From Citrobacter braakii (GTDB lineage Bacteria; Pseudomonadota; Gammaproteobacteria; Enterobacterales; Enterobacteriaceae), in contig NZ_NAEW01000006.1 in assembly GCF_002075345.1 (NCBI RefSeq), positions 186,001-250,000 on the forward strand: a DNA stretch of 64,000 nucleotides, written 5' to 3'. This document shows, piece by piece, positions 41,321 to 53,170 of this stretch; the stretch's first letter is position 1; every line of letters begins with the position of its first letter. The notes below the pieces were generated by a model. The model saw only the letters and a program-made list of their open reading frames with translations. It ran no database searches and had not been told where the DNA came from. Position numbers and translations under genes: made by a program.

Positions 41321-42628
41321 TTACAAGCGCTGTAACTCTGCCTGTACGCTTGAATCGCGATAATAAAGATCCTGTCGCAGCCAAATCCCCAAACCTAGCC
41401 CTACCAGCGATAACGCCAGCACATACCAGGCCGGAGCTATTGGCGACACACTCATTAACATCGTGACGGCGATTGGCGTCAGACCACCAAAAATGGCGTA
41501 CGACACGTTGTAAGAAAAGGATATTCCGGTAAAGCGGACTTCCGCCGGAAACGCGCGCACCATCACATAAGGCACAGCCCCCACCACGCCAACGCATAAC
41601 CCCACCAGCCCGTATAACAGGAACAAATGCTGGGGATAGCTGCCGGTCAGGTGATAGAAAAACCAGCTTGAACAGGCCAGCAGCAGGCTGCCGACAATAA
41701 AGGTTTTGCTGGCGCCGACCCGGTCGACAATAAACCCGGCCAGCAGACAACCGACGCACAGCATAATGGTAGCGACACTGTTGGCTTGCAACGTTAGCGC
41801 CGGCACAAAGCCATACTGCTTCTGCAACCAGACTGGTGACATCAGGATCACCACCACAATCCCGGCTGAAAGCAGCCAGGTCAGCAGCATTGAAATAACC
41901 ACCGCTTTTTTATGTTTGCTCACCACTGACTTCACAGGTAGCTCTTGCGCCAACGCTTTACGCTGCTGCATTTCGAGAAATATGGGCGTCTCCTGCAGCC
42001 AGCGACGCAGGTACATCGCCACCAGCCCAAACACGCCCCCCAGCAGGAAAGGAATACGCCAGCCGTAATCATGCACCGCCTGCTGCGTCAGGCTGGTGTT
42101 CACCAGCGTCGCAACCACCGACCCCAGCAAAATTCCCACCGTCAGGCCGGCAGTCAGCGTTCCGCAGGCAATGCCGATGCGACGCTCCGGTACATGCTCC
42201 GCCACGAACACCCACGCGCCCGGAACTTCTCCGCCGATGGCAGCGCCTTGCAAAATACGCATCAGCAGTAACAGCAGCGGCGCGAGGATCCCCATTGAGG
42301 CGTAGGTAGGCAACAGACCAATCGCCAGCGTCGGTATCGCCATCAGCAAAATGCTCAGGGTGAACATTTTCTTGCGCCCGACCAGATCGCCAAAGTGCGC
42401 CATGATGATGCCCCCCAGCGGACGCGCCAGATAGCCGGCGGCAAAAATGCCGAAGGTTTGCACCTGACGTAGCCATTCAGGGATGTCTGCGGGGAAGAAG
42501 AGCTCGCCAACAACAGCGGCAAAGAAGACAAAGATAATGAAATCATAAAACTCAAGCGCACCACCAAGGGCAGCAAGCGTAAGGGTTTTATAATCCTGGC
42601 GATTCAGCGGTCGAGTGTGTTGTGACAT
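41321..42628 (-). CDS. MFS metabolite:proton symporter (ProP/ShiA-like)
   Basis: 435 aa with twelve membrane segments. The MHS-family signature is clear: EFYDFIIFVFFAAVVGELFF near the N-terminus and HFGDLVGRKKMFTLSILLMAIPTL (about 75-100), with RILQGAAIGGEVPGA in segment four. These proteins take up small carboxylates, quinate or betaine with protons; substrate unknown. Not at this location in E. coli K-12. The last stretch (LRQDLYYRDSSVQAELQRL) is cytosolic. Confidence 0.85.
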   Translation of the reverse strand: MSQHTRPLNRQDYKTLTLAALGGALEFYDFIIFVFFAAVVGELFFPADIPEWLRQVQTFGIFAAGYLARPLGGIIMAHFGDLVGRKKMFTLSILLMAIPTLAIGLLPTYASMGILAPLLLLLMRILQGAAIGGEVPGAWVFVAEHVPERRIGIACGTLTAGLTVGILLGSVVATLVNTSLTQQAVHDYGWRIPFLLGGVFGLVAMYLRRWLQETPIFLEMQQRKALAQELPVKSVVSKHKKAVVISMLLTWLLSAGIVVVILMSPVWLQKQYGFVPALTLQANSVATIMLCVGCLLAGFIVDRVGASKTFIVGSLLLACSSWFFYHLTGSYPQHLFLLYGLVGLCVGVVGAVPYVMVRAFPAEVRFTGISFSYNVSYAIFGGLTPIAVTMLMSVSPIAPAWYVLALSLVGLGLGIWLRQDLYYRDSSVQAELQRL

Positions 42629-42752
42629 AGCAAACCATGAGTCAGTGAAGTAATTGAATCTGTTTGTTGATATATGTAAAGCAAAAATTACTATATCGTA
42701 AACAATTCAATACTCCACTGTCATTGGCACTTATGTCACGATCGGGCTACTT

Positions 42753-43340
42753 TCAGGCTTTTGTATCGCGTATTGCGCTTTTAGGACGAAAAGATGCTAC
42801 AACAGTCGGTGCGGTTTCCACATACGGCCCATCCAATAGCTGTATACAATACGGTACACTTGCAAAAATACCCGGCACGATAACCTTACCGTCGGCATCT
42901 TTCACGCCTTCCAGCGTCTCTTTGATCGATTTTGGCTGCCCAGGCAGATTCAGGATCAACGCCTGCTTGCGAATCACGCCAACCTGACGGGAAAGAATCG
43001 CCGTTGGCACAAAGTGCAGGCTTATCTGGCGCATCTGTTCACCAAAGCCCGGCATCTGACGGTCGGCTACGGCAAGTGTCGCATCAGGCGTTACGTCACG
43101 ACGGGCCGGACCCGTTCCGCCGGTAGTCAGCACCAGATGACAACTCATTTCGTCTACCAGCTCGCATAAGGTCTGTTCGATGATCGCCTGTTCATCCGGG
43201 ATCAATCGCGTTTGCAGCTCAAAAGGGGTGGTAAGGGCTGACGCCAGCCACTCTTCAAGGGCCGGGATACCTTTATCCTGGTAAACGCCGCTGGAAGCAC
43301 GGTCAGAAATGGAAACCAGGCCAATGCGTAAAGTATTCAT
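42753..43340 (-). CDS. mog: Molybdopterin adenylyltransferase
   Basis: 195 aa, E. coli length. MoaB/Mog fold with SDRASSGVYQDKGIPALEEWL, LTTGGTGPARRDVTPDA (substrate-binding loop) and NLPGQPKSIKETL. Adenylylates molybdopterin before molybdate insertion by MoeA. Stands between talB and the MFS gene. Confidence 0.97.
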   Translation of the reverse strand: MNTLRIGLVSISDRASSGVYQDKGIPALEEWLASALTTPFELQTRLIPDEQAIIEQTLCELVDEMSCHLVLTTGGTGPARRDVTPDATLAVADRQMPGFGEQMRQISLHFVPTAILSRQVGVIRKQALILNLPGQPKSIKETLEGVKDADGKVIVPGIFASVPYCIQLLDGPYVETAPTVVASFRPKSAIRDTKA

Positions 43341-43450
43341 GATTATTCCGTTTAAACAGTCTCGTTAAACAGAATGATACACTGCGAAGGGAAGGACAGA
43401 CAGGTTTCAGAAGAGGTAGCGTGACCCATATCAGGGCCACGCACTAATGA

Positions 43451-44404
43451 TTACAGCAGATCGCCGATCATTTTTTCCAGTTTACCCTGGTCTACAGCAA
43501 ACTTACGGATACCGTCCGCCAGTTTGTCTACAGCCATCGGATCCTGGTTATGCTGCCACAGGAACTCAGCTTCGGTGATGCGTGCAGGGCGCGCTTTCAC
43601 TTCGCCGGAGAAAGACAGTTTACGTTCGATAGCACCTTCGCTTTCCGCCAGTTCTTTCAGCAGTGCCGGAGCAATCGTCAGACGATCGCAGCCTGCCAGC
43701 TCAATGATTTCGCCGATGTTACGGAAGCTCGCACCCATAACTACGGTTTCGTAACCGTGCTGTTTGTAGTACTCGTAGATTTCCGTTACGGAAACCACAC
43801 CCGGATCTTCTGCCGGTGCATACTCTTTCTTGTCGGTATTGGCTTTGTACCAGTCAAGAATACGGCCAACGAACGGAGAAATCAGATATACGCCAGCTTC
43901 TGCACATGCACGTGCCTGCGCGAAGGAGAACAGCAGAGTCAGGTTACAGTTGATGCCTTCTTTTTCCAGCTGCTCAGCGGCACGGATGCCCTGCCAGGTT
44001 GAAGCCAGTTTAATCAGGATGCGATCGTTGCTGATGCCAGCATCGTTGTACATTTTGATCAGGCGTTTTGCTTTAGCGATGGACGCGTCGGTGTCGTAGG
44101 ACAGACGAGCGTCAACTTCAGTGGAGATACGACCTGGGACCAGTTTCAGGATCTCCAGACCGATATTTACTGCCAGCTTGTCGGTCGCGTCGACGACCTG
44201 CTGCGCACGGTCGTTGCTCTGCTGCTTAGCCCAGGCTACAGCGTCATCAATCAGCTTGCGGTATTCCGGGATCTGCGCTGCGTTAAGAATGAGAGAAGGG
44301 TTAGTTGTGGCATCCTGAGGCTGATACAGCTTCATTGCCGCGATGTCTCCGGTGTCGGCCACTACTGTGGTGAACTGACGAAGGGAGGTCAATTTGTCCG
44401 TCAT
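43451..44404 (-). CDS. talB: Transaldolase B
   Basis: 317 aa from ATG 44404, the E. coli length; an in-frame extension upstream (21 codons) is not preceded by a ribosome site. Starts [20 protein letters not shown]. The Schiff-base Lys lies in [13 protein letters not shown] (K132), and the pentose-phosphate Asp is in the family's N-terminal region (DATTNPSL). Transfers dihydroxyacetone units in the pentose phosphate pathway. Confidence 0.98.
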   Translation of the reverse strand: MTDKLTSLRQFTTVVADTGDIAAMKLYQPQDATTNPSLILNAAQIPEYRKLIDDAVAWAKQQSNDRAQQVVDATDKLAVNIGLEILKLVPGRISTEVDARLSYDTDASIAKAKRLIKMYNDAGISNDRILIKLASTWQGIRAAEQLEKEGINCNLTLLFSFAQARACAEAGVYLISPFVGRILDWYKANTDKKEYAPAEDPGVVSVTEIYEYYKQHGYETVVMGASFRNIGEIIELAGCDRLTIAPALLKELAESEGAIERKLSFSGEVKARPARITEAEFLWQHNQDPMAVDKLADGIRKFAVDQGKLEKMIGDLL

Positions 44405-44678
44405 GATAGCGATTCTCTTTAAACAGCTTGTTAGGGGGATGTAACCGATCTTCCCTGATGATAGCACGACGCACTCTCAGCGCAACCGCCTGGATTGTCC
44501 GACCAGCCGCTCAGCCCTGATTACGCATCGCCAAGCCTGTGATGCGCAATTAAGGGATATAACGATTGTTATGATAAACTCCCGCAATCAATCACCTTAT
44601 AAGGTATATACTGGTCGATTATTGGTAGCGCTTACACGGGAATATTCGCGCTTACCGGCATCAACAAGAGGGATGTTA

Positions 44679-46109
44679 ATGCCTGATTTTTTCTCATTTA
44701 TTAATGAAATACTCTGGGGATCGGTGATGATCTACCTCCTGCTTGGCGCAGGATGTTGGTTCACCTGGCGTACAGGGTTTATTCAGTTTCGCTATATTCG
44801 TCAGTTTGGCAAAAGTCTTAAAAACAGCATCAGCCCGCAGCCGGGCGGTTTAACTTCCTTTCAGGCTTTATGCACCAGTCTTGCCGCACGTATCGGTAGC
44901 GGAAATCTGGCGGGCGTGGCGTTGGCGATTGCCGCTGGCGGCGCGGGAGCCGTGTTCTGGATGTGGGTCTCGGCGATCATTGGTATGGCGACGTCATTTG
45001 CCGAGAGCTCTCTTGCCCAACTGTATAAAGAGCGCGACAGCAAGGGACAGTTTCGCGGCGGTCCTGCGTGGTATATGGAGCGTGGGCTGGGCATGCGCTG
45101 GATGGGCGTTCTTTTTGCCATCTTTTTACTCATTGCTTATGGTCTGATTTTTAACAGCGTTCAGGCAAATTCGGTCTCTCATGCGCTGACCTTTGCTTTT
45201 GATATCCCTCCCCTCTTTACCGGTATCGCACTGGCAATAGTGTCATTATTGGCAATCATTGGCGGCATTAAAGGCGTTGCCCGCCTGATGCAATGGTTCG
45301 TTCCGATGATGGCGCTGTTGTGGGTCGGTTGCAGCATCGTCATCTGTCTGTGGCATTTCGGACAGCTCCCCGGCATTATCATGACCATTATAAAAAGTGC
45401 CTTTGGCTGGCAGGAAGCCGCAGCCGGTGCCGCCGGGTATACACTAAGCCAGGCCATTGCCAGCGGCTTTCAACGCGGTATGTTTTCTAATGAGGCCGGA
45501 ATGGGATCAACTCCGAACGCGGCCGCGTCAGCAGCATCCTGGCCTCCGCATCCTGCGGCACAAGGCATTGTGCAAATGATCGGAGTATTAGTTGATACGC
45601 TGATTCTCTGTACGGCCAGCGCGATGATTGTTCTGTTGGCTGGTAATGACGCCAGCTATGTACCGATGGAAGGCATCCAGTTACTCCAGAAAGCGATGGT
45701 TTCAGTGACGGGAGAATGGGGTGCCGGATTCGTGGCGTTAATTGTGATTCTGTTTGCCTTTAGCTCTATCGTGGCCAACTATATCTATGCGGAAAACAAC
45801 CTCGTTTTCCTGAAGCTGGACAATATCCGCGTCATCTGGCTATTACGGATCGCCACCGTTAGCACCGTTATCGGCGGAACGTTAGTCAGCGTTCCGCTGA
45901 TCTGGCAGTTGGCGGACATCATTATGGCGTGTATGGCCATCACTAACCTGACGGCGATTCTGCTGCTTTCACCGGTTGTGCAGACGATCGCCTGCGACTA
46001 TCTACGCCAACGCAAACTCGGGGTGCGCCCAGAATTCGATCCGCGCCGTTATCCTGATATCAGACAACAACTTGCGCCCGAAAGCTGGGATGAGACGCCG
46101 CGCGGATAG
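44679..46109 (+). CDS. yaaJ: Sodium:alanine/glycine symporter family protein YaaJ
   Basis: 476 aa from ATG 44679 after AGAGGG, the E. coli length; the frame is open further upstream but without homology. AGCS family with about eleven membrane segments; signatures [29 protein letters not shown] and [18 protein letters not shown]. Probably imports a small amino acid with sodium. Confidence 0.95.
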   Translation: MPDFFSFINEILWGSVMIYLLLGAGCWFTWRTGFIQFRYIRQFGKSLKNSISPQPGGLTSFQALCTSLAARIGSGNLAGVALAIAAGGAGAVFWMWVSAIIGMATSFAESSLAQLYKERDSKGQFRGGPAWYMERGLGMRWMGVLFAIFLLIAYGLIFNSVQANSVSHALTFAFDIPPLFTGIALAIVSLLAIIGGIKGVARLMQWFVPMMALLWVGCSIVICLWHFGQLPGIIMTIIKSAFGWQEAAAGAAGYTLSQAIASGFQRGMFSNEAGMGSTPNAAASAASWPPHPAAQGIVQMIGVLVDTLILCTASAMIVLLAGNDASYVPMEGIQLLQKAMVSVTGEWGAGFVALIVILFAFSSIVANYIYAENNLVFLKLDNIRVIWLLRIATVSTVIGGTLVSVPLIWQLADIIMACMAITNLTAILLLSPVVQTIACDYLRQRKLGVRPEFDPRRYPDIRQQLAPESWDETPRG

Positions 46110-46186
46110 CGCGGCAATCGCAACCATCGATCAATTCTGTCGTTTTTTTTGCTAAAGTCGCAGTAAATTTCCTGCAAGGACTGGAT

Positions 46187-46960
46187 ATGCTGATTCTGAT
46201 TTCACCTGCAAAAACGCTCGACTACCAAAGTCCGCTGGCAACGACACGTCATACATTGCCCGAACTGCTGGATCACTCTCAGCAGCTTATTCACGTGGCG
46301 CGCCAACTCTCTGCTCCGCAAATTGGCAAGCTGATGGGAATTAGCGACAAGCTGGCGGATCTGAACGCCACGCGTTTCCATGACTGGCAGCCTGATTTCA
46401 CGCCGGAAAACGCGCGCCAGGCCATTCTGGCGTTTAAAGGCGACGTGTATACCGGACTGCAGGCTGAAACCTTCAGCGAAGCGGATTTCGACTTCGCTCA
46501 GCAACACTTACGGATGTTGTCCGGGCTGTACGGCGTTTTGCGTCCGCTGGATTTGATGCAGCCTTACCGTCTGGAGATGGGTATTCGTCTGGCCAATGCG
46601 AAAGGTAAAGATCTCTACCAGTTCTGGGGAGATACCATCACCGATAAACTTAACGAAGCGCTGGAAGCGCAAGGCGACAGCGTAGTGATTAACCTCGCCT
46701 CGGATGAGTATTTTAAATCCGTGAAGCCGAAAAAGCTCAATGCGGAGCTTATCAAACCGGTCTTCCTCGACGAGAAGAACGGTAAGTTCAAAGTCATCAG
46801 CTTCTATGCCAAAAAAGCGCGCGGCCTGATGAGTCGCTACATTATTGAGAACCGCTTAACGCAGCCAGAACAGCTGACCGCCTTTAACAGCGAAGGCTAT
46901 TTCTTTGATGAAGAAGCGTCAGGAAATGGCGAACTGGTGTTTAAGCGCCAGGAGCAGTAG
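46187..46960 (+). CDS. yaaA: Peroxide-stress protein YaaA (DUF328)
   Basis: 257 aa. Starts [19 protein letters not shown]. YaaA lowers free iron and limits DNA damage under hydrogen peroxide in E. coli, under OxyR control. The KxDxK-like and [14 protein letters not shown] regions are conserved. The E. coli gene yaaX is missing between yaaA and thrC. Confidence 0.95.
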   Translation: MLILISPAKTLDYQSPLATTRHTLPELLDHSQQLIHVARQLSAPQIGKLMGISDKLADLNATRFHDWQPDFTPENARQAILAFKGDVYTGLQAETFSEADFDFAQQHLRMLSGLYGVLRPLDLMQPYRLEMGIRLANAKGKDLYQFWGDTITDKLNEALEAQGDSVVINLASDEYFKSVKPKKLNAELIKPVFLDEKNGKFKVISFYAKKARGLMSRYIIENRLTQPEQLTAFNSEGYFFDEEASGNGELVFKRQEQ

Positions 46961-46964
46961 TAAA

Positions 46965-47040
46965 AAGGCCGGATGGCGGCGAACGCCCGATCCGGCCGAC
47001 AGGTTTTGTAGGCCCGCTAAGCAAAGCGCCAGCGGGCACA
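46965..47040. repeat. REP/BIME element between yaaA and thrC
   Basis: GGCCGGATGGCGGCGAACGCCCGATCCGGCC (about 46968-46998), then GCCCGCTAAGCAAAGCGCCAGCGGGC (47012-47037): two inverted REP units with the usual GCG centre. Lies between two convergent genes. Confidence 0.85.
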
Positions 47041-47044
47041 ACCG

Positions 47045-48331
47045 TTAACCGCGGGCCATCATCAGCTTGCGCAGTTCAGCAAAATCAGCAGGCAGGTGAT
47101 GAGAAAGCAGCGGCAGGTCCGCGCGTTCCGCCAGCGCTTTTGGCAGCGCCAGCGTCAGGTCAAGAATCTCTTCAACGCTTTCTTTAAACTTGGCCGGATG
47201 CGCAGTGCCGAGGAACAGGCCGTACTCGCCAGGGTTCAGTTGGTCACGCAGCGCACGGTAAGCCACCGCCGCATGCGGTTCTGAGGTGTACCCCATCTCA
47301 TGCAGCTCACGCATCGTGTCCTGAGTAGTGGCATCGTCAACAGCGGCATAACCCAGTTCATTCAGACGCCAGATCTTACGGCGGAACAGTTCTTCCACCC
47401 GCGGCCAGTTATTTGGCTGGCTGACATCCATCGCATTCGACAACGTCGCCTGAGTCGCTTTCGGCGCCCACTCACCTTGTGCAAGAAAGCGTGGAACCGT
47501 ATCGTTGACGTTGGTCGCCGCGATAAAACGCTTCACCGGCAAGCCCAGTGATTTTGCCAGCAGCCCGGCAGTCAGATCGCCAAAGTTGCCGCTGGGAACG
47601 GAAATAACCAGTTGATTACGCGCCTCTTGCGGCAGTTGAGCCACGGCCTCAAAGTAGTAACAGATTTGCGCCAGCAGACGGCTGATGTTGATTGAGTTAG
47701 CCGAATTCAGCCCCAAAGCTACCTTCAGCTCTTCGTCATCAAACGCCTGTTTCACCAGCGCCTGACAGGCATCAAAATCGCCATCAATCGCCACGGTTTC
47801 AATATTGCCACCCAGTGTACAGAACAGTTTTTCCTGTAATGGGCTAATCTTGCCGTTCGGATAGAGGATCACCACGCGCACATTTTTCAGACCATAAAAG
47901 GCATGTGCGACTGCCGCACCAGTGTCTCCAGAGGTCGCCGTCAGAATGGTGACCGGTTTGTCGCCGCTGATATGCGTCAGCATCTGCGCCATAAAGCGCC
48001 CGCCAAAGTCTTTAAATGCAAGCGTTGGGCCGTGGAACAGCTCCAGACAGCCGATATCCGCGGCAACCTGAGCCACCGGCGCCGGGAAGGCAAACGCCGC
48101 ACGCACGCGCTGTTCCAGAATCTCCTGTGGGATTTCATCACCGATAAATGCGGAAAGGATCTTCGCGCTGCGGCTAACGAAATCCTGGTTCAACATCTCA
48201 TCGACTTCTGACAGATTGAATTCCGGCAAATCGTGCGGAAAAAACAATCCCTGATTCTTGCCAAGCCCTTGCGTGACGGCCTGTGCAAAGCTGACCTGTT
48301 CGTTATGATCTTTCAGATTATACAGTTTCAT
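47045..48331 (-). CDS. thrC: Threonine synthase
   Basis: 428 aa. PLP enzyme converting O-phosphohomoserine to threonine. The PLP lysine is in LELFHGPTLAFKDFGGRFM (near residue 107), and TATSGDTGAAVAHAF binds phosphate. Last gene of thrABC; only three bases separate it from thrB. Confidence 0.98.
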   Translation of the reverse strand: MKLYNLKDHNEQVSFAQAVTQGLGKNQGLFFPHDLPEFNLSEVDEMLNQDFVSRSAKILSAFIGDEIPQEILEQRVRAAFAFPAPVAQVAADIGCLELFHGPTLAFKDFGGRFMAQMLTHISGDKPVTILTATSGDTGAAVAHAFYGLKNVRVVILYPNGKISPLQEKLFCTLGGNIETVAIDGDFDACQALVKQAFDDEELKVALGLNSANSINISRLLAQICYYFEAVAQLPQEARNQLVISVPSGNFGDLTAGLLAKSLGLPVKRFIAATNVNDTVPRFLAQGEWAPKATQATLSNAMDVSQPNNWPRVEELFRRKIWRLNELGYAAVDDATTQDTMRELHEMGYTSEPHAAVAYRALRDQLNPGEYGLFLGTAHPAKFKESVEEILDLTLALPKALAERADLPLLSHHLPADFAELRKLMMARG

Positions 48332-48334
48332 TGA

Positions 48335-49264
48335 TTATCCCAGTACCCGTGCGCCCGCCGTGTCCAACCGGCAAATATGAACAAAGCCTTCCTGATTTTG
48401 CAGATACTTTTTACCCAGCCAGTCTGCTACACGCTGCGCCGTATCCGGCTTGTCGCACAAAGCGAACAGCGTCGGCCCCGAACCGGAGATGCCGCTGGCC
48501 AGCGCCCCGATTTCCGCTACCGCCTGACGCGCCTGGCTAAAGCCTGGCAGTAGGCGGGTACGGTACGGCTCAGCAATGACATCTTTCATCAGCTTCGCGG
48601 CAAGCCCTGGCTGACGGGAATAGCAGGCATGGATAAACCCAGCCAGATGCCGCCCGTGGGCGATACAGTCCTGACGGCGATACTGCGCAGGTAAAATCGC
48701 CCGCGCTTCTGCCGTCGACACTTTAATTCCCGGATACGCGAGGACCCACAGCCACTCATCAAAGCCTGGCACCTGCTGGCTGATAATGCCGTTTTCTTCG
48801 ATCATTAACTGCATGCCGCCCAAAAAGCACGGGGCGACGTTATCGTAATGAATACTGCCGGAGATACGCCCTTCCAGCTCACCCATTATCGCCAACAGGC
48901 GCGTATCGTTGAGCGGTTTACCGCAATGCTCGTTCATGGCGACCAGCGCCGCCACAACGGAACACGCGCTGGAGCCTAACCCGGAACCAATCGGCATATT
49001 TTTTTCCAGCGTCATCGCCACCGGAACGCTTTTACCCAGCTCCTGACAGAATCGCTCCCAGCACTGGTAGACAATATTTTCTCGCGGCTCAGGCGGCAGC
49101 TTATTGGCAAAGCGACCGAGGTTGTTGAGGCTGAAATGGTCAGCCGCCTCAACGGATACCACATCGCCTAACAGCGAACCGTCCACCGGGGTTACCGCCG
49201 CTCCGAGCACATCAAACCCGACGCTCATATTGGCGCTGGAAGCCGGGGCATAAACTCTCACCAT
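48335..49264 (-). CDS. thrB: Homoserine kinase
   Basis: 309 aa. GHMP kinase: [20 protein letters not shown] at the N-terminus, ATP loop [19 protein letters not shown] near residues 87-106, and [15 protein letters not shown] at the C-terminus. Phosphorylates homoserine. One base after thrA; coupled. Confidence 0.98.
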   Translation of the reverse strand: MVRVYAPASSANMSVGFDVLGAAVTPVDGSLLGDVVSVEAADHFSLNNLGRFANKLPPEPRENIVYQCWERFCQELGKSVPVAMTLEKNMPIGSGLGSSACSVVAALVAMNEHCGKPLNDTRLLAIMGELEGRISGSIHYDNVAPCFLGGMQLMIEENGIISQQVPGFDEWLWVLAYPGIKVSTAEARAILPAQYRRQDCIAHGRHLAGFIHACYSRQPGLAAKLMKDVIAEPYRTRLLPGFSQARQAVAEIGALASGISGSGPTLFALCDKPDTAQRVADWLGKKYLQNQEGFVHICRLDTAGARVLG

Positions 49265-49265
49265 G

Positions 49266-51728
49266 TCAGACTCCTAACTTCCATGAAAGGGTGCGTAGCA
49301 GGTCGGCAAATACGCCCGCCGCCGTCACGTCGTTACCCGCGCCGTATCCGCGCAGAACCAACGGTAGCGGCTGATAATAATGGCTGTAAAACGCCAACGC
49401 GTTTTCACCGTTTTTCACTTTGAACAGCGGATCGTTGCCGTCTACTGCTTCTATTTTTACGCGACAGACGCCATCCTCTTCAATATTGCCAACATAGCGC
49501 AATACTTTCCCCTCATCACGGGCTTTCGCCACACGCGCGGCAAAGGCGTCATCCAGCTGCGACAATTTCGCCATAAACGCGGAAACATCACCGGAATCAT
49601 CAAACTCTTTTGGCAGGACCGGCTCAATAACAATGTCAGAAAGCTCCAGCTCACGACCGGTTTCACGGGCCAGGATCAACAGCTTACGCGCCACGTCCGT
49701 ACCGGATAGATCGTCACGCGGATCGGGTTCGGTATAGCCCAGCTCACGCGCCATGGTGGTGGCCTCGGAGAAGCTCATGCCTTCATCCAGCTTGCCGAAA
49801 ATAAACGACAGCGAACCAGAAAGAATGCCGGAGAAACGTTGCAGTTCATCGCCCGCGCTGAGCAGATTTTGCAGGTTCTCAATTACCGGCAAGCCCGCGC
49901 CTACGTTGGTGTCGTACAGGAATTTACGACGAGACTTCGCCGCAGCAAAACGCAGCTGATGGTAGTAATCCATCGACGACGTGTTGGCCTTTTTGTTCGG
50001 CGTAACCACATGGAAGCCTTCGCGCAGGAAATCCGCATACTGATCCGCAACCGCCTGACTTGACGTACAGTCGACAATCACCGGATTGAGCAGATGATAT
50101 TCTTTCACCAGACGAATTAAGCGCCCCAGGTTGAAAGGCTCTTTCGCGCTTTCCAACTCCGACTGCCAGTTTTCCAGATTCAGACCATGGACGTTGGTCA
50201 GCAGGGCCTTCGAGTTCGCCACACCGCACACGCGCAGATCGATATGCTTCTTTTTAAGCCAGGTTTGCTGACGTTTAAGCTGCTCCAGCAGCGCACCGCC
50301 CACGCCGCCAACACCAATGACAAATACTTCAATCACCTGATCGGTGTTGAACAGCATCTGATGGGTCACACGCACGCCAGTGGTCGCGTCGTCATTATTC
50401 ACCACTACCGAAATGGAACGCTCAGACGAGCCCTGGGCGATTGCCACGATATTAATGTTCGCGCGAGCCAGCGCGGCAAAAAATTTCGCCGAGATGCCAC
50501 GCAACGTGCGCATACCATCGCCAACGACCGAGATGATCGCCAAACGCTCAGTCACCGCCAGCGGCTCCAGCAAGCCTTCTTTCAGTTCGAGATAGAATTC
50601 ATCCTGCATGGCGCGTTGCGCACGCGCGCAGTCGCCCTGCGGGACGCAGAAGCTGATGCTGTATTCAGAAGAGGATTGGGTGATCAGCACCACCGAGATG
50701 CCTGCGCGCGACATCACGGCAAAAACACGCGCCGCCATCCCCACCATGCCTTTCATCCCAGGGCCGGAGACGCTAAACATCGCCATGTTATTGAGGTTAG
50801 AAATCCCTTTTACCGGCAAATCGTCATCATCACTGCTGGCACCGATAAGCGTGCCGGGCGCTTGTGGATTGCCGGTATTTTTAATCAGGCACGGGATCTG
50901 GAACTGGGCAATAGGGGTAATGGTGCGCGGGTGCAGCACTTTAGCGCCGAAGTAAGAAAGCTCCATCGCTTCCTGATAAGACATCGACTTCAGCAGTCGG
51001 GCGTCGGGTACCTGGCGCGGATCGCAGGTATATACGCCATCGACATCGGTCCAGATCTCACAACAATCGGCGCGCAAACAGGCGGCCAGTACGGCGGCAG
51101 AGTAGTCAGAGCCATTACGCCCCAGCACCACTAACTCTCCTTTCTCATTCCCGGCGGTAAATCCTGCCATCAGAACCATATGGTCCGCAGGAATACGGCT
51201 GGCGGCAATGCGGCGCGTAGATTCGGCGATATCAACGGTAGATTCGAGGTAATGGCCTACCGCCAGCAATTTCTCTACCGGGTCGATGACGGTCACGTTG
51301 TGCCCGCGCGCTTCCAGCAGGCCAGCCATGATGGCGATCGACATTTTTTCACCACGGCAAATAAGCGCGGCATTGATGCTGTCCGGGCACTGACCCAGCA
51401 GGCTGATACCGTGCAGGACGTGCTTAATCTGTGCAAACTCTTGTTCAACAAAGGCTTTGAGCGGAGCCTGCGGGAAACCCGGTTGCGCGGCGGCAAGACC
51501 CACCAACAGCTCAGAGAAAATGCGTTCGGCGTCGCTGATATTGGCTAAAGCATCCTGACCACCGATGGTCTTCTCAATCATCGCCACCAGATGGTTGGTA
51601 ATTTTTGCGGGGGCAGAGAGAACGGTCGCGACCTGCCCCTGTCTGGCATTGCTTTCCAGAATATCGGCAACCCGCAGAAAGCGCTCTGCATTTGCCACTG
51701 ATGTACCGCCGAACTTCAACACTCGCAT
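49266..51728 (-). CDS. thrA: Bifunctional aspartokinase I/homoserine dehydrogenase I
   Basis: 820 aa, E. coli length. N-terminal aspartokinase ([20 protein letters not shown]), two ACT regulatory domains (about 310-460), then homoserine dehydrogenase ([20 protein letters not shown] near 465, and [20 protein letters not shown]). Feeds threonine and lysine/methionine synthesis; threonine-inhibited. Transcribed after the leader thrL. Confidence 0.99.
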   Translation of the reverse strand: MRVLKFGGTSVANAERFLRVADILESNARQGQVATVLSAPAKITNHLVAMIEKTIGGQDALANISDAERIFSELLVGLAAAQPGFPQAPLKAFVEQEFAQIKHVLHGISLLGQCPDSINAALICRGEKMSIAIMAGLLEARGHNVTVIDPVEKLLAVGHYLESTVDIAESTRRIAASRIPADHMVLMAGFTAGNEKGELVVLGRNGSDYSAAVLAACLRADCCEIWTDVDGVYTCDPRQVPDARLLKSMSYQEAMELSYFGAKVLHPRTITPIAQFQIPCLIKNTGNPQAPGTLIGASSDDDDLPVKGISNLNNMAMFSVSGPGMKGMVGMAARVFAVMSRAGISVVLITQSSSEYSISFCVPQGDCARAQRAMQDEFYLELKEGLLEPLAVTERLAIISVVGDGMRTLRGISAKFFAALARANINIVAIAQGSSERSISVVVNNDDATTGVRVTHQMLFNTDQVIEVFVIGVGGVGGALLEQLKRQQTWLKKKHIDLRVCGVANSKALLTNVHGLNLENWQSELESAKEPFNLGRLIRLVKEYHLLNPVIVDCTSSQAVADQYADFLREGFHVVTPNKKANTSSMDYYHQLRFAAAKSRRKFLYDTNVGAGLPVIENLQNLLSAGDELQRFSGILSGSLSFIFGKLDEGMSFSEATTMARELGYTEPDPRDDLSGTDVARKLLILARETGRELELSDIVIEPVLPKEFDDSGDVSAFMAKLSQLDDAFAARVAKARDEGKVLRYVGNIEEDGVCRVKIEAVDGNDPLFKVKNGENALAFYSHYYQPLPLVLRGYGAGNDVTAAGVFADLLRTLSWKLGV

Positions 51729-51751
51729 GGTTTACCTCATTGCCTTTGGTC

Positions 51752-51789
51752 GAAAAAAAAGCCCGCACTGTTTAGGTGCGGGCTTTTTC
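51752..51789 (-). terminator. thr attenuator
   Basis: AGCCCGCAC pairs with GTGCGGGCT (51760-51784). On the minus strand a T run follows. Lies between thrL and thrA, as in E. coli; the 1:2 antiterminator pairing was not folded by hand. Confidence 0.92.
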
Positions 51790-51807
51790 TTGTGTTTCCT
51801 GTACGCG

Positions 51808-51873
51808 TCAGCCCGCACCGTTACCTGTGGTAATGGTGATGGTTGTGGTAATAGTGATGCTGATGCGTTTCAT
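51808..51873 (-). CDS. thrL: thr operon leader peptide
   Basis: 21 codons from ATG 51873 to TGA. It reads MKRISITITTTITITTG and ends NGAG: eight Thr and five Ile codons in a row control ribosome stalling and hence attenuation. Nearly identical to E. coli; the sixth residue is Ile instead of the Thr I recall. Too short for most gene finders. Confidence 0.95.
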   Translation of the reverse strand: MKRISITITTTITITTGNGAG

Positions 51874-52084
51874 GATGTTGTGTGCTCTGTAATTATTTAT
51901 TATCTGTCCTGTATTCTTTTAGGGTTAAAGTATCTGCTGACCTAAGTCAATAAATTTTTAAATTGGTCACATTCCGAAACTTGTTCACGAGCGACTGCTT
52001 GCCCTTTTAGTTTCGACCAATACAGTATGTCACCCCTACTTGAATCCAGAGCAAAACACCACGCAACAAATGTAGGTCGATATT

Positions 52085-52771
52085 TTATTTCGTGATGCTT
52101 TTTTCTATATCATGTAAAAAACGGTGCAACATTGCCGTATCTCGCTGCCCTAACAGACCCATTCGCTGTTGCAGCCAGTCCGTCAACTTGATGTCGTCAG
52201 AAACGTTCAGCGTGGCTAATAAACGCAAAACGCGCGCGCGCAATGCCTGTAGCTGAAGCTCATCCGTCACCTCAATGTTTTTGACGGGTTGTTGTATTAA
52301 ACCTGCTAATTGATAGCAATACACCATCACCGCCTGCCCCAAATTGAGTGAAGGATAGTCAGCCACCATAGGTACACCGGTGAGTACATCCGCCAGGGCC
52401 AATTCTTCGTTGGTCAGCCCTGAATCTTCACGACCAAAAACCAGCGCGGCGTGATCCATCCACGTTGATTTTTCCTGCAGCAGAGGAACCAGTTCGACCG
52501 GCGTAGCGTAGTAATGGAACTTCGCCCGACTACGCGCAGTGGTCGCGACGGTAAAATCTACGTCGTGCAGCGCCTCCGCTAACGTTGAAAAAACGCTAAT
52601 ATTATCAATAATATCGCCAGAACCATGCGCGACCCATCGCGTGGCGGGTTCCAGGTGGGCTTCGCTGTCAACGATGCGTAATTGGGTGAACCCCATGGTC
52701 TTCATAGCGCGGGCAGCCGCACCAATATTTTCCGCTCTGGCGGGGGCAACCAGAATAATTGTTAAACGCAT
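52085..52771 (-). CDS. yjtD: SpoU/TrmH-family RNA methyltransferase homologue YjtD
   Basis: 228 aa. SPOUT fold: MRLTIILVAPARAENIGAAARAMKTMGF, ALVFGREDSGLTNEEL and YPSLNLGQAVMVYCYQ (SAM-binding knot). Probably a tRNA or rRNA 2'-O-methyltransferase, related to TrmJ; substrate not established. Between thrL and yjjY as in E. coli. Confidence 0.93.
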   Translation of the reverse strand: MRLTIILVAPARAENIGAAARAMKTMGFTQLRIVDSEAHLEPATRWVAHGSGDIIDNISVFSTLAEALHDVDFTVATTARSRAKFHYYATPVELVPLLQEKSTWMDHAALVFGREDSGLTNEELALADVLTGVPMVADYPSLNLGQAVMVYCYQLAGLIQQPVKNIEVTDELQLQALRARVLRLLATLNVSDDIKLTDWLQQRMGLLGQRDTAMLHRFLHDIEKSITK

Positions 52772-53170
52772 TTCGATACTCTTTTTGGCCAGTCTGCAAG
52801 GAAAAATGTGACGTGCTTCAACATATTACGCAGAGCGAATTTACATATTTTTAACAGAAATCACTGAAAAAGCATTTCGCATCCATTAAAAAATGCTAAA
52901 CTATTTCCCGGGTGTACTATTGCTTTTTATGTTAACAAAAGTTGCATATCCCTCTGTTTATCCATGATAATTTAATTTAAAATGGATCGCACTGGTTGGA
53001 TTCATTACATTTATTAATTTGCTCGTGCAACTAGTTGTAATATTGCAATTTTGTGATGAAAGCAAACATTTGGATACGTTGATTTCATCAAACTGTTAAC
53101 GTGCTACAATTGAACTTGATATATGTCAACGAAGCGTAGTTTTATTGGGTGTCCGGCATGTCTTAGCCTG
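52772..53170. other. 399-bp region between yjtD and yjjY
   Basis: Contains the yjtD promoter side and long AT-rich leader DNA on the arcA side. I see no gene; a few T-rich tracts (for example 52840-52920) suggest promoter sequence. Confidence 0.4.
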
